Below, piece by piece: positions 1 through 11,463 of a stretch of 64,000 nt of DNA; position 1 is the first letter of the stretch; each line of letters starts with the position of its first letter. The notes beneath the pieces were generated by a model that saw only the letters and a list, made by a program, of their open reading frames with translations, made no database searches and had not been told where the DNA came from. Both the position numbers and the translations under genes were made by a program. The DNA comes from Phaffia rhodozyma (Eukaryota > Basidiomycota > Tremellomycetes > Cystofilobasidiales > Mrakiaceae), in assembly GCA_014706385.1 (NCBI GenBank), contig JACGZH010000008.1:310001-374000 (forward strand), written 5' to 3'.

Positions 1-246
1 TAAAACCTCTGTTCGAAGCATCCAGACAGCTTCAACAGACCCACGCCAGACGGCTGCCACTCATCGACGTCGACGATCAGACAGGAGGTGACGTCGTACT
101 AAGTGTGCTCACACAGTATAGAGTTCTCAAATTCATCGCCGTTAATGTAAGTTTTCCTTCGGTGTCTCCAAATACTTACTCAGCTTTTGCTGATGACTGT
201 TCTTTCATCATGCTCAACCTCCCTCTTCCCTCCCGACTTCCCCTCC

Positions 247-306
<60 letters not shown>

Positions 307-1097
307 CAGTGCCCGATCACGTACTCGCTCACCAGGTCCCTGAGGGCGTGCAATATTGGCACGTACGTCTCTTCCGAGGACGCCCGACCACCTGGTCCAA
401 TCTCTCCCTACTGGCCGATAGCTACCGCCACGCTCGACACTACCGTGTTTGACGTAGTCCATATGTTTTCCGAAAGAGGTATCAGCGCGGTCCCGATCGT
501 GGACGAGGCAGGCATGGTTGTTAATTTATACGAGACCGTGGATGTCATCGTTCGTTCTTCCTCTCGCGCGTAATCGTTATGCTCTCTTGCTCTATCTGAT
601 ATTCGTTGGCCTTTCCCTCTTGCAACTTTTTCTAGACTCTCGTCCGACTAGGGACGTACACTTCGTTAGACCTGACGATCGCCGAAGCACTCATGCGACG
701 TTCTGCCGATTTTCCCGGCGTCGTCACCTGTACTCCGAATGACTCGCTCGCGAACTTGTTCCAGCTGATCCGAAAACGAAGGCTCCACCGGCTCGTCGTC
801 GTCGCCGGTGATGAAGGATACGAGGGCAGACGGAAGGGAAGCTTGGTAGGGATCATCTCGCTGAGTGATATCATGGGGTACGTGATCAGTGAGGACGTCG
901 GCGCCGAAGGCATGGGTCTTGGTCTGTCTGCACAGAAAGGTGACAAGTCCCAGTCGACCACTCGGGGCGCGACGCTGAACGAAACATCAGAGGCCGAAGC
1001 TGACGCTTGGTCAAGGGATGGAGCGGCGTCGTCGTCAACCACCCCACTATTCCCACCGCCAATTCCTTTGCCGGAGATCGATGCTTCCCAGGACTGA
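1..1097 (+). CDS. SNF4: SNF4-like AMPK/SNF1 gamma subunit (5' truncated by window)
   Basis: This is the regulatory gamma subunit of the SNF1/AMP-activated kinase, whose paired CBS domains bind adenine nucleotides for energy sensing. Three exons are visible: 1-146 (frame begins at base 3), 310-549 and 636-1097. Exon 1 encodes LPLIDVDDQTGGDVV followed by LTQYRVLKFIAVN, a hallmark of a gamma-subunit CBS repeat. Exon 2 carries GISAVPIVDEAGMVVNLYE and exon 3 carries TSLDLTIAEALMRR, then RRLHRLVVVAGDE and GIISLSDIMGYV, the last CBS repeat. Intron 1 (147-309) starts GTAAGT and holds a long AC repeat just before its acceptor. Intron 2 starts with the weak donor GTTCGT. After the last CBS there is an acidic/serine-rich tail of about 70 residues. 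The N-terminal CBS repeats lie upstream of the window. Family assignment is firm. Confidence 0.93.
249..304. repeat. (AC)28 dinucleotide microsatellite inside SNF4 intron 1
   Basis: An uninterrupted AC run of 56 bases. It ends four bases before the AG acceptor at 308-309 of SNF4 intron 1. The repetitive Thr-His or Val-Cys open frames across it are artefacts of the repeat. Confidence 0.98.
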
Positions 1098-1501
1098 TCG
1101 GGTCTCTTCTCAGTTTATCACGTCTTTTTGCATATCATGGCACCACTATACACCTACATGTCTTTCCTCCTGTTCGTTCTCGTCCATATAGTTTCTCCTA
1201 ATCCATTTTTTTTTCGGGTCGAATTTGATTGTGTTTATAACGTCATTGGCAACTAAGTCATTCTCTATCTTGCTTTTTTGTGTTCCTTTCCTTTCCTTTC
1301 CTTTCCGCCTTCGTTGTCTTTGTACATCGTGTTTGAATCTCTTTTGTAGTTCTACAAGCTTATAAACTATATTCTCTCTTTTCGCCGGCCCGACCTGGTA
1401 GTCGGTTGAGATGAGAGTCAATCACAAACATATCAAGCTCTATTCGATTTCTTCTTGCCGTGCTTTGCCGTCACGTTCAGTGCCAAAGAGAAACAGGTCC
1501 A
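1098..1501. other. Convergent 3' intergenic region (SNF4 / DHFR)
   Basis: About 400 bp between the stop codons of two convergent genes. It is T-rich and contains a short CTTTC tandem run near 1283-1303. No gene is recognised; it presumably holds both polyadenylation regions. Confidence 0.6.
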
Positions 1502-2296
1502 TCAAGCATTCAACACCCACATCTCAAACTCATAGGTCACTTCCTTTTCTACTATCTCCCCAACCTCGACATTCCACCCAGCCCACTGCTTTAATTCTTC
1601 GCCGCTAGCTTTCCTCCATAGTTTCCTACCATCATCCGTTTCCAACTCTCTGAACTCTTCCAGAAAAGCATCGCATTCGAACGCAGGCGATTTTATGCGG
1701 GTCAGAAGGATCCTCGAAATGAGCGGCGGGGTGGTCAAGAGAGCTTGTCGATAAATCTGTGCGCCCCCGATCAGGAACACTCTGTTGGTCGTCGACGGTG
1801 ATAAACTACTCAAGGCGGAAGGAAGCGAAGGGTGCAGACTGGTCGGCGAGGACGCAGAGATCGAGTTCGAGATGTCGACAGAGTTTGATCGCGAGATGAT
1901 CAAGTTCTGTCGGTCCTTGAGTGGTCGAAATTTGAGAGGGATCCCATCCCACGTCTTTCTGCCCATTATCACCGCGTTCGGCTTGGTCGAACCTGACTCG
2001 GCTTCGTTCTCGGCTGGTTGAGGACCTCCCGAAGTCACTATTCGAAACGAGAGGAGCAAACCAAGATGGAATGTCAGAAACACTATAGTTCTAATCGGGA
2101 TGAGACAAACAACAGAACGAGAAGAAAAGGAAAACAAACTTTGAGCAAAGTACTTCATCTCTTTTGGTAATCGCCAGGGTAAAGACCCAGCCAGACCGAT
2201 TCCGTTTGATGTGGTAGCCGCCACGATCAGCGTGACTGGTAGGGTTGATGATGATGATGATGATGACATTGCGCGACGTATAGGAGAAGAATTCAA
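1502..2296 (-). CDS. DHFR: Dihydrofolate reductase
   Basis: Reduces dihydrofolate to tetrahydrofolate with NADPH for thymidylate and purine synthesis. The protein shows the N-terminal Rossmann-like strand LIVAATTSNGIG, then LPWRLPKEMKYFA (the WxxP and acidic active-site region), NAVIMGRKTWDGIP, NLIISRS and VFLIGGAQIYRQAL, the classic DHFR order. One intron is inferred at 2038-2139 (donor GTTTGT, acceptor ATAG). Removing it joins KEMKYFAQ to MTSGGPQ, as expected for the family, and gives about 230 aa. The intron is 102 nt and contains no stop codon, so the unspliced frame also stays open. The N-terminus has a serine run encoded by a GAT/ATC repeat; an internal Met ten residues downstream is an alternative start. 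It is head to head with the long-chain-base kinase gene, 136 bp away. Confidence 0.95.
   Translation of the reverse strand: MNSSPIRRAMSSSSSSSTLPVTLIVAATTSNGIGLAGSLPWRLPKEMKYFAQSLFSFSSRSVVCLIPIRTIVFLTFHLGLLLSFRIVTSGGPQPAENEAESGSTKPNAVIMGRKTWDGIPLKFRPLKDRQNLIISRSNSVDISNSISASSPTSLHPSLPSALSSLSPSTTNRVFLIGGAQIYRQALLTTPPLISRILLTRIKSPAFECDAFLEEFRELETDDGRKLWRKASGEELKQWAGWNVEVGEIVEKEVTYEFEMWVLNA
2038..2139 (-). other. 102-nt in-frame intron of DHFR
   Basis: Donor GTTTGT and acceptor AG in the minus-strand sense. The length is a multiple of three with no in-frame stop; retention would insert about 34 hydrophobic residues between the substrate-binding helix and the next strand of DHFR. Confidence 0.8.
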
Positions 2297-2432
2297 AAGT
2301 GAACAGATGGTGAGTGTAAGAAAGAGATGGTCGGTGTTGATGATGAAAGTGGAGGCGATAGAAACAATTCAAAACACGCTCACCACCAACACCCAACAGC
2401 TCAATCATCCACCACCATCCCCTTTGCCCGAG

Positions 2433-4985
2433 ATGGCTATCTTGAAACAGTTTGGCTCGCCTTCGCTACAGAAGACATCAGATCTGTCTGCTAACTCCAT
2501 CGAGTCGTCTCCTAGAATGGACGGAGTGCTCCCGACAACGGGTGTGAAAGTCTGCCTTGTGGTTCACGATGAGAAGGTCCTCGTGTTGAGACGCAATGAT
2601 GGGGTCGTAAAAGGTACGTCCCTGCGCTCACACCTACTATGTTTCCTCATCCATTGCTGATGGTTGTCGTATCGTTCCAAATATAGGATCTAAACCGTTG
2701 TTCGTCATACCGACCCTTCATATCCTTTCCGTCTCACTCAGACTGGCCGAGAAGGCACCGGAGACTATCCGGCTGAGTTACCTGTCGCCTGCACCAGCTT
2801 ATACCCTCCTTCACCTCGTCCTTCATCCGTCTCCATCCCTGACTTCGTCGCTCTCGGTACCCGAGTTTGTCTCTCTGCTCAACAAATCGGCCTATCCGAC
2901 ATCGACACCGACACCAACCGCCCGTCGTCGAATCCTTCTTCTTGTTAACCCGGTGGGTGGAAGAGGAAAGGCCAGGAAAATGACAGAGGGCACGGTCCTG
3001 CCTGCTCTGAAAGCAGCAGGTTGTCATGTAGAGACAACATACACCACACGAAATGGACACGCCAAGGATGTTGCCACAGAGCTTGATCCGGAGAGATATG
3101 AGTAAGTCATTATTTCTTTTTCGCATTTTCCCCTCAATGGCGCGCGCTCGACAGGTGAATAACGTGTTCTCCGTTTCTCATGGGGGAATAAACAGTGTAA
3201 TCGGTTGTGTTTCAGGAGATGGAGGAATCCATGAGGTTCTTGCTGGGTTCGCTGGGAGGTCGGACGCGAAGCGTTGCTTCAGAATTCCTGTCGTCCCTGT
3301 ACCAGCAGGTATGTGTTTCTCAGGCTTGCTTATTCCGTGTCGCCTTGTGTTTTCTGGAATTTGCCCTCATGATGGATATTCTTTCTCGACTATTATTCGA
3401 TAGGTAGTGGAAATTCACTTAGCTTGTCAATCCATGGGAAAATCGATGGGTTCAGTCCCCACATAGCTACTTTGAATCTGATCAAAGGTATGCATCAAGA
3501 GATAACTCTTTTCTTTATTTCCATACTCCTCAAGTCTAGTTTCGACGTTGATCGTATACCTTTTCATTGATACAAACATCCATCCGATCAAAGGAAAACA
3601 AATGGTGATGGATCTATGCTCTCTCAGCCAAGGGGACAAACCTCGAATCATAAGCTTCCTCAGTACCGCGCTCGGACTCATGGCTGATCTCGATCTAGGT
3701 TTGTCCATCCTTTCCGCTTATCTGTTCCTTTCCTGTGAAACTTTTTATTATTATTTCATCCTAGATCTAACGAGGCTATCGAGCTTGGCTGTTTCTGTCT
3801 GATCTAGGAACGGAAAACCTGAGATGGATGGGCGACACCCGATTCGTCTATGGGTTCCTCAGAGCCAGTACGTGAATTCTATTGCTCATCATACCCCTCT
3901 CTTTAGAAGTCATGAATATACTAGGAGTCAAGACAAATAGCCGATGTGTTCCGTTTTTCACACTCTGATCTTATCTTTTCATCTCTATATAGCCTTATCC
4001 CCTCCTTCCTGGCCAGGAACAATCTCCCTCCTACCCGCCTCACCTGCATACGCTGATAAACAAGCCCATGCGAGAGATCTTCGTGATCGACTAGAAATGT
4101 CACCCGAGCAAGTCGAAGCTGACAAAGAGCGCGATGTTGCGAACTTGGATGAAGAAGATAAAGATGAGGATGGACCTTTGCCAGCGGTCAAGTTTAAGGG
4201 ACCGGAAGAAGATTGGATCACGATAGGTCAGGGAACTGGAGGAGTTGGGAAGGATGGGATCATGTATGCTTACGCAGGATTGCAGTCGGTTGCTTCTAGG
4301 TTGGCCTTTCAGTTTTCTTCTTGATTTGCGACTCATCCTTTCTTTCGACATTTCGCCAAGATCGAGCTGACCGGCTGGCTATGGATTCATACAGAGATCT
4401 GATGCAATGGCCGTTCATCAATCAGGGTCAAGGTCTCATAGACCTTGTCATTCAAGAATCAGTGCGTAAACTCCAGCTGAGCTAATGTCAAACCCCTGTT
4501 CCAGATGTGATATGGTTGCGTACTGAAACCAAACTTTCCTTCCTTCTGGGCTTAGGCGTCAAGAGCCGTCATGATAAAATCAGTAGCTGGTGCTGAAGAT
4601 GGAAATCAGGTCTGGCAACCGTCACAACATTATCTCAAAGGTTTGTTCAACTCGTCCTTACCGCTAAGTCTTCTTTAGGTGACTCAATCCTGATTGAAGT
4701 TAAGCTGAACCGCATGCCCTCTTTCTTCGACTATTTCTGTCTTGAATACTTATATTAGCTCGGGCTTTACATGTTGATCCATATGGGGCTAGCAACCGAT
4801 TGCCTAAAGACCCTCTCCCCTCACAATATATCTCCATCGACGGTGAATCTCTTAACCCAGCCGACGGCCCTTTCACTATCGAATGTCATCAGGGATTGGG
4901 AAGGACTTTGGCGCTTAGAGGTCGATGGGAAGGAGCGGAAGATTTCTGGAAGAAGGGTTGTTTAGATCAGAGTTTGAAGAAATAG
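2433..4985 (+). CDS. LCB4: Sphingoid long-chain-base kinase (LCB4/SphK type)
   Basis: Lipid kinase phosphorylating sphingoid bases (dihydrosphingosine/phytosphingosine), from the diacylglycerol-kinase catalytic superfamily. Ten exons are inferred: 2433-2613, 2687-3101, 3196-3308, 3404-3487, 3594-3698, 3808-3867, 3993-4299, 4395-4461, 4556-4640 and 4759-4985, giving 547 aa. Motifs in order are ILLLVNPVGGRGKARKM (nucleotide-binding start), VSGDGGIHEVLAG, VPVPAGSGNSLSLSIHG and DLGTENLRWMGDTRFVYGF, then SRDLMQWPFINQGQGLIDLV and a C-terminal GPFTIECHQGLGR. The usual GDGT is GDGG here, so the Thr is replaced. An acidic insert (NLDEEDKDEDG) sits between the two catalytic halves. LCB4 and LCB5 are not distinguishable, so the symbol marks the family. 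Confidence 0.93.
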
Positions 4986-5228
4986 ACGGATGTCGTAACT
5001 TCAAGTAAGAACCCAGTTTGCCTGATTGATGCATCGTTTCATACTATTTGTGATGTTTTCTGCCAAGAAAGCTTCATTTATCATTACCGTTCGTCTTGTC
5101 TATCGCTGCCTCTGGTATGCTCCAACTCGAAGTTACCATCCAAACGCAATGTTTGACCAGTTAGACAAAGAGACGAACGTGTAAAGATTGGGAATATACA
5201 CGAATTATCGAGAACAGGAACGATCATC

Positions 5229-7993
5229 TCAGAGCTGCTCCCTCTCCTTCTCATTCTCTTGTGATTTCGATGATGTTGTCCGGATTCGATGTTGCTCCCC
5301 CCTTTTCTTTGTCGGAGTCCCTAAACCCTTGACCGAATGCCTCCTCCTTTCACCCCCTCCACTCTCACCTCTATTCGAGCCTTCCCTTTGACGATCCCCG
5401 TTGGACTTGACCCGACCTTCTACAGCGTCAGACGAGATTCCTTCGGACCCAACAGCCTTTTCCTTCTTTCCCTTCCCATTTGACTTGCTACCTTCCATGA
5501 TGACCCCTGTTCGCAGAGGGGAGGAAACAGCCGGTAAGGACGAATAAACCGATGAAAGCACAGCCCGTCTGGCGAGAGATGTGTGATGGTGGTGATGACT
5601 ACTTTGCTTCGAAGGTGATCTACTAGAGGATTTAGGCTTGCGAGGGGATGACGAAGAAGAAGAGGAAGAGTATGTTTTCGATCGGGAGGGAGAAGATGTT
5701 GCATACGTGGTTGTTTTTGGAGGATGGAAATTCGGCTGTGGTGGGGTAGGCGGTAGGTCGGAGAGCATTTGCTCAAGCTTCAGAGCTCGCTTCTCCTCCA
5801 GGAAGGCAATCCGTTCAAGCTGGAGTCAAGATAAATGAGTTTCAAACAAAATTGAGGAAAGAACGTCCAGAACAGGGGAAAACGGTTGATGAGAGAATTG
5901 AACAAACCTCAATCTCGGTTCTCTCCTGACCTAATTTGACAGCAGCTTCGGTAAACTTCTTCCTCTCTTCCTCGAGCTCCTTCTTCTGTCTTATTAATTC
6001 TTCTTGAATCAGCCCTAGGTCGTCGCCTCCATCCCCTTCTCCTCTCTCTTCCCCTGATGACGATGATGGTCCAGAGAGTGAACTGGTTTTGGTAGTGGCA
6101 GACGCTGCTTCGAGCGCGGCGTTTGATTGTTCTATAAAGTTTCTGAGGAACTCTTGTCGTTCTTCAAGTTGCGCTCTAATTGTTTCTGTTTCGTTAAGAA
6201 AGAGAACGAGCATTGGATTGAACACCATGAAGTAAATTGCATTGGTCCAGAAAGAAGGAGAAGAACGGAAAAGGAAACTTTGTTAGACGAACCGAGTTCT
6301 TCTTCCATCGCCTTCACTTTCTCTCCATTGGCCGGCTGTTGTGCCGATCTTTCGCCAGCCTTCGAGACCTTCAGACCATCCTGCTTGACCTGATCGACTA
6401 GATCCCTTAGCTCGAGTAACAGATGAGAGACTTTCGATTGTGCTGTTGACGCGTGAGATGTCACTTGGGTGTAAGCTGTCGGTTGAGCCGGTTCGAAAAA
6501 TGTTGTTGGATTGATCCGAGTTAAATCCTTAACAAGACGAAAGGCAACTCACAAAGATAGTTAGAAACGATCAATTACTAGTTTATAAGAACCTTGAAGC
6601 GCAAAAGACAAGATACGTACAGTACGTCCCTGGGACGGAGAAAGGTCCGTGATGGCAGACTCGACGTTGACGGCGATCTTGATGAGCACCCGCCGGAACG
6701 CGTCGTTTTCTGCAATTAGTCTCGAACGAGCATCATCCATCTCCTCAATGGTTTGTTGGAAGTAGTCCGAAGGCTATGGTAATACAGTCAGAACAAGCAA
6801 ATAACACCGTTAGGTTGAGAAAACACTGAATGATCAAAACCGGTCGAGTCAGATAAGAGAAGCAGATGTACCTCGGATGGTTTGACGGATCCAGGCCGTT
6901 GAGGAGCGTTCAGGCAGGTCAAGCCGGATCGGGTAGACATTATTTTGGCCTGATCGTTTGATAGCTTTTGCCATCGCTCCAATGTCCGAGCGATTTCTGC
7001 GTCTCTTTTCTTGATGTCATGCTGCAAACGAAAACATGGCCAACAGCGCGAGAAGATATAGACCACTAATGAGGGAATGAGTTCAACACGACTTCTAGAG
7101 AGAACAACGAACCTGAGCTTGACTTCTGACAAAAGCCAACGCGGTCCTAGCCTTCTGGGCCTCTTCCTTGGTTTGCTTATGTGATGTTTGTTCGTCCTTG
7201 AGAGCTTGTTGAGCGCCGCTGTATCACGCATTTTTGACATTCATCCGCCCGGTGTATATTTTGTCAGTCATGAACTTCTAAATAATTTTGGGATGTCTCA
7301 AATCAGAGAAGGATCTCGGAGGCAAGACAATGTCGAGATATAACGAACCTCATGAGGGACTTCGCATGTTGCTCCTTACTCTCTGCTCGAGCCGTTTCTT
7401 CCACCAGCTGTTTGTGCATCTTGACCAACCGTTCATGGTCGTACGATAACGTTCGGTGTGCTGTCGAGAGTGTCTCAAAATGAGTGAGGTCATCCTTGTT
7501 TTGTTTGTGCATAAACATGAATCGCAGATTAGCAACAGGACTAGGTGTCCGCAATGGGTTTCGGAGAATACAGGAGAGAAGAGTAGGAGGTCTCAGAACA
7601 TACAGATCGTTGATGAAGCATCGAGAACAAGCACCTGACCAGAATTTCCTGATCTCTGATCTCCATACCGGATAGGTTAATAGGCCGCCTGGAGAACCCG
7701 TGGGCTTGAAGTTGAGAGTTTATGTACACCATGGACGAAGTCGGTGTCTCCATGCTTTCATCGAATCTAAGTTGAAGGTAGCATCCGATGTACAATCCCC
7801 AAACGGAACGGATTAGGATGATTAGTGTCACTGGAACTCTGATCAGTAGTAACAGCCCCTTCTGCTCGGTCGTATCTCGAGAGACGTACGATGCATGATG
7901 TCCTCCGGTCAAAGCTTGTTTGCCAAAAGGTGAGTTGACAACATTGAACGTATACTGCTGAAACTTCCGAGAAGAAGGCGTAGCGGGTGACAT
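5229..7993 (-). CDS. ADIP/SSX2IP (Msd1-like) coiled-coil protein
   Basis: Matches the afadin- and alpha-actinin-binding protein (ADIP) family. In animals this is SSX2IP and in fission yeast Msd1, which anchor microtubules at spindle poles and centrosomes. Nine exons are inferred: 7890-7993, 7604-7766, 7349-7494, 7113-7218, 6872-7021, 6621-6773, 6293-6527, 5908-6185 and 5229-5819, giving 641 aa. The conserved N-terminal module reads VYINSQLQAHGF...RDQEILVRCLFSMLHQR, followed by coiled coil (LSYDHERLVKMHKQLVEE; HDIKKRDAEIARTLERWQ; YFQQTIEEMDDARSRLIAEN). A second coiled coil, QKKELEEERKKF, ends in LERIAFLEEKRALKLEQML. The last ~180 residues are disordered, Ser/Lys-rich with a His run. One acceptor is CAAG|G at 7495. 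A spindle-pole role is inferred from the family. Confidence 0.82.
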
Positions 7994-10900
7994 CTTCTTC
8001 TAGTTTTGTACTATCAAACTCTTGATCGAGAGCCGACCGTAGCTGGTAACGAGCGTGTGGAAGTGCAATTGAGCGGATATGAGGTTGAGTGGTTTCCGAC
8101 TTGTGTGAATATATGTTTGCTTGCGTTTGTTCGTGTGTGCGTTTATGGGTGTACGAGTGTCGGTACGAGATAGTATAATCAGAGAAAGTCAGGCGCGTCG
8201 GACGGACGCGACTGTGTTTATCATTTGAATTCTTTCCATCACTCATGCCCATCCCTCTCTCGTGTATACTCCTTTCTCTACTCATCAATTCTTTCTCGTA
8301 AGAGTTAGATTAGACAAGGCTTATTCATTCTCTATCATACCACAGAAAATGAATAATAAGAAGATAGAAGGACGGAGAGCAGTTGATTAGCAAAGAAAGC
8401 ATGATGAAGCAAGTAGTTGATGAGAAAGTAACGGTAGATTTGTCCTATGCGCAAGAGCGAAGATGGAGCGAACGACACTGCACCCGACATAAATGAGCGG
8501 AAGACGCAGTAGATATGAAAGGAGAGAGAAACAAGACAGAAGAGTTGTCAATACCCAATCTTCAACGACTCGTTTAATGCCCGTTTCCTGATGGCAGTAG
8601 GAGCGCTAACGTCTGGTTTGACCTCTTCGGAACTGGACACCAATCGCGAGAGGCATGTCTGAGAATCGCAAGATGCCTTCATCCGGACGCTATCCCATCT
8701 GGTCCATGTTCATCATGTGTGTTTGTGTTTGTTCTGTCTTCTGATCGCCTGAGTGGAGATGAGTAGCCCTCGACTCGAAAGCAGGATGGTCTGACCACAC
8801 GCATCTCAGCATATTCCTATGAAACGGATTTCTCCTTCATCCACGTACTTTCCTCTCAAGGCAAGTGAGATCAACAAATGGCACATATATCATTTTTGTA
8901 TCGTGTAGTGAGATAAAACATCAGTAGTATAAAAGGATGAAAAGACAAGGAGAAAGACAAAAGAAAGAGCGTCAATAGGATGAAAGAGAGGATAGATCAG
9001 AAAGTACAAGTACTTGGGCACAAGGGGAAACAAAGAGAACAGAAACAAACTGTAAGAGACCTAAAGAGACCCCGATCTAATGGAAAAAGTAGGTGATTTC
9101 AAAGAAAGAAGAAGAAGAAGGGATAAGCACAAGATCGGTGTTTCAGAGTGTGCAACGGAATAGAACATTTAGTGGACATTGAACATGGCACAATTAGCAT
9201 AGAGAAGGCACTAGAATAGCAGGATAGAAGTATAAAAGGAGAAAGATTGAAGAGGAGCACGGGTGCAAAAGAAGAATGACGACCGAAGAGAAGGAAATCA
9301 AAGAGAGAACCAAGAAGCACCGATGACCAGAGAAAAAAAGGCGAGCAATCAATCAAATTGAGAAGAAGGGAGCTGAATCAAGTCTGTTTCTCAATGACTT
9401 AGATCTCTCTTATTAATTGAAGTCGTTGGAGTCCAAGCATTCGAAGGTCTACAGTTCATCAGTAAAGCGTTCCATACATGAGTGCTCTTGGCGCATCTGC
9501 TCGAGATCAAGCCCAGGGTAGAAGCAGGATGGATTGAAAAATAAGAGAGGAACCAAAGACGAGAAGAAGGAAATGCGGGGAGAATATAAGAGTGAGCCAT
9601 ACTTGAAAAAGGAGGACGAACATACCGTGTGACATGCGTACAATCACACAAGGTGTTGGGAACGCATTGATGGATATGATTAAATTAGCTAAACTTCAAA
9701 GGACAGAGGTTGCTGCTATCCGGGGTCGTTGCGCTGTTAAGAGAAGAGACGCATGTAAGCTGGCCAACGTCAGTCTTTCCACTACACATTCAACCTCTCC
9801 ATCCAGAAATGATCCCGGATAGAAAGAGGAAGCTACGAATGCCATGCTATGAACTATGTCGACGTGAAGTCTGGCGTCTGCCCAGAAGAACCAGAGGACC
9901 AAGTTCTGCGAGGCAGTGTCGGCAGAAGCTGCCATACCTACACAATTCAGCTTATCAGCCCGTCAGATGTGCGCCCAATTAAAGTGAATGGATGAACGCT
10001 AGATAGGAGTCTGGTTGTCGAGGATACGACGTCCGTCAGTCACTAACAAGCGCATATTAACAAGACTATATGAGTAAAGGATCTGGTAGAGGGGACGACC
10101 TTGCATCACACAGCTAACCAGTCGGAAAGTTCGCGCAGAAGAAGAATCATAATGGATCAGAAAGAAAGAGAGAAGAGGTTAAAAATCCTTTCCTTAGGCG
10201 GCAAAGTACTAAAGGGAAAAGGTAAGAGAGAGAGGAGTACTTAAGGAGGATCTCCAGAAATGTTATCCGCGCGCAGATTGAGAGATACTGATACCGGTTC
10301 ATCGGGGGCTTCCTTCCTGGAAAACGTCATCGAGGATATGAGAAAGCCTTCTTAACGATGCTAGAACGCGATTAAACATTGGCATGACATCAGTCACGCG
10401 GGTCTGTGGTCAACCTCCCGATCAGTATAGAGAGGTCAGTTAACACATGGGGTGGTCAGCATCGTTTGGTAAATCGAAAGGGTGGCTGATGGAGTAATTG
10501 ATTGGTAACCTAAACCCAAAGGGGGCGAGAGGAGCCAAGAAAACGTGATTGTAGAATGTCTCGCACGAATAAATATATTCATCGAGACACGTTTTTTTGT
10601 TTTTTTTTTCTTCTTCTTTGTATTCCAACCTGTTCGTTGGCTCAATCCAAGCGGCACTCTGACTGATTCTACGGACGTGTTTGTTTGAAATTCTTTATAG
10701 GTACAGAAAGATTAATCTAGCCATCTAATGGATCTCGGCCAGACTGCTTTATCTTCTCTTGTTTCTGCTGCTGTTCTTGATTGAATCATGGGACAAAGAA
10801 AGAGACCAAGAAAGTAGAAGAGGACGAGAAGCAGCAAGATGTGAGAGAGAAAGAGAGATGAGAGAGAAAGTACAGACAAGTCAAAAACATCGAGAAATTT

Positions 10901-11463
10901 GATAGAGTTCTGCCTCCATCTAGAGAGTCGGACGTCGTAAGGTTTCTACTGTAGATGGAGGCTTAGTCATATTCTACACTTTCTACCAATGTTGTGTCTG
11001 TCGTTGCCATAGTTTCTGCGCCTTGGATAGTTCAGACCTGTGAATATCTTTTTTATCTCAAGAGGGAGCAAAGACTGCATGCACGTTGTACTAGAAAGAG
11101 AACAAGAGTGTTTGTGCATGGTATATGAGCAATCTAGGATTCTCTAGGAAACAAACTCTAAGTGATAGGACAAGATAGGCTCTAAGATAATATATGTTGA
11201 GAAAATAACAGCCAACGAGTGGAGGTCGGCCCTCTCTTTGAGAGGGTAGGAAAGCAAACGGTAGTAGGACAAGGAAAGCAAAAGAGTGTACGGAGAAAGC
11301 AAGATAGGAAAAGCAAGTCTATATGGTAGCAGCGAGAACAAAGCGGAGCGAAACAGAAAGCGATAGAACGAGAGGCAGCAAGCAGTATGAACAAGGAAGC
11401 AGAAAAAGGCGTGGAACGGAAAAGAAAGAAGAAAAAGAAAGAAGAGCGAGAAGGGAATGACGT
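7994..11463. other. 3.5-kb gene-poor interval, no gene assigned
   Basis: Between the ADIP gene start and the secreted-protein stop codon I find no convincing coding gene. Much of the plus strand is purine-rich (clear at about 8920-9320, 10790-10880 and 11170-11460), which is pyrimidine-rich on the minus strand, as in fungal promoter/leader or trailer sequence of minus-strand transcripts. Open frames at 9696-9935 (-), 9391-9651 (-) and 9634-9822 (+) show no domain and no clear splice continuity. A 31-codon frame at 10260-10355 (+) is also present. An unrecognised spliced or non-coding transcript is possible. Confidence 0.55.

Noticed and set aside
105..573. Overlapping open frames with Thr-His or Val-Cys runs across the AC repeat
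   Set aside because: They come from reading through intron 1 of SNF4; the real protein skips 147-309.
2614..4758. Apparent frameshifts in the long-chain-base kinase gene
   Set aside because: Each is explained by a short intron with good donor and acceptor; the ten exons sum to a multiple of three.
9696..9982. Overlapping open frames of 79 aa (-) and 90 aa (+)
   Set aside because: No domain, no signal peptide, no splice-linked continuation; not enough to call a gene.
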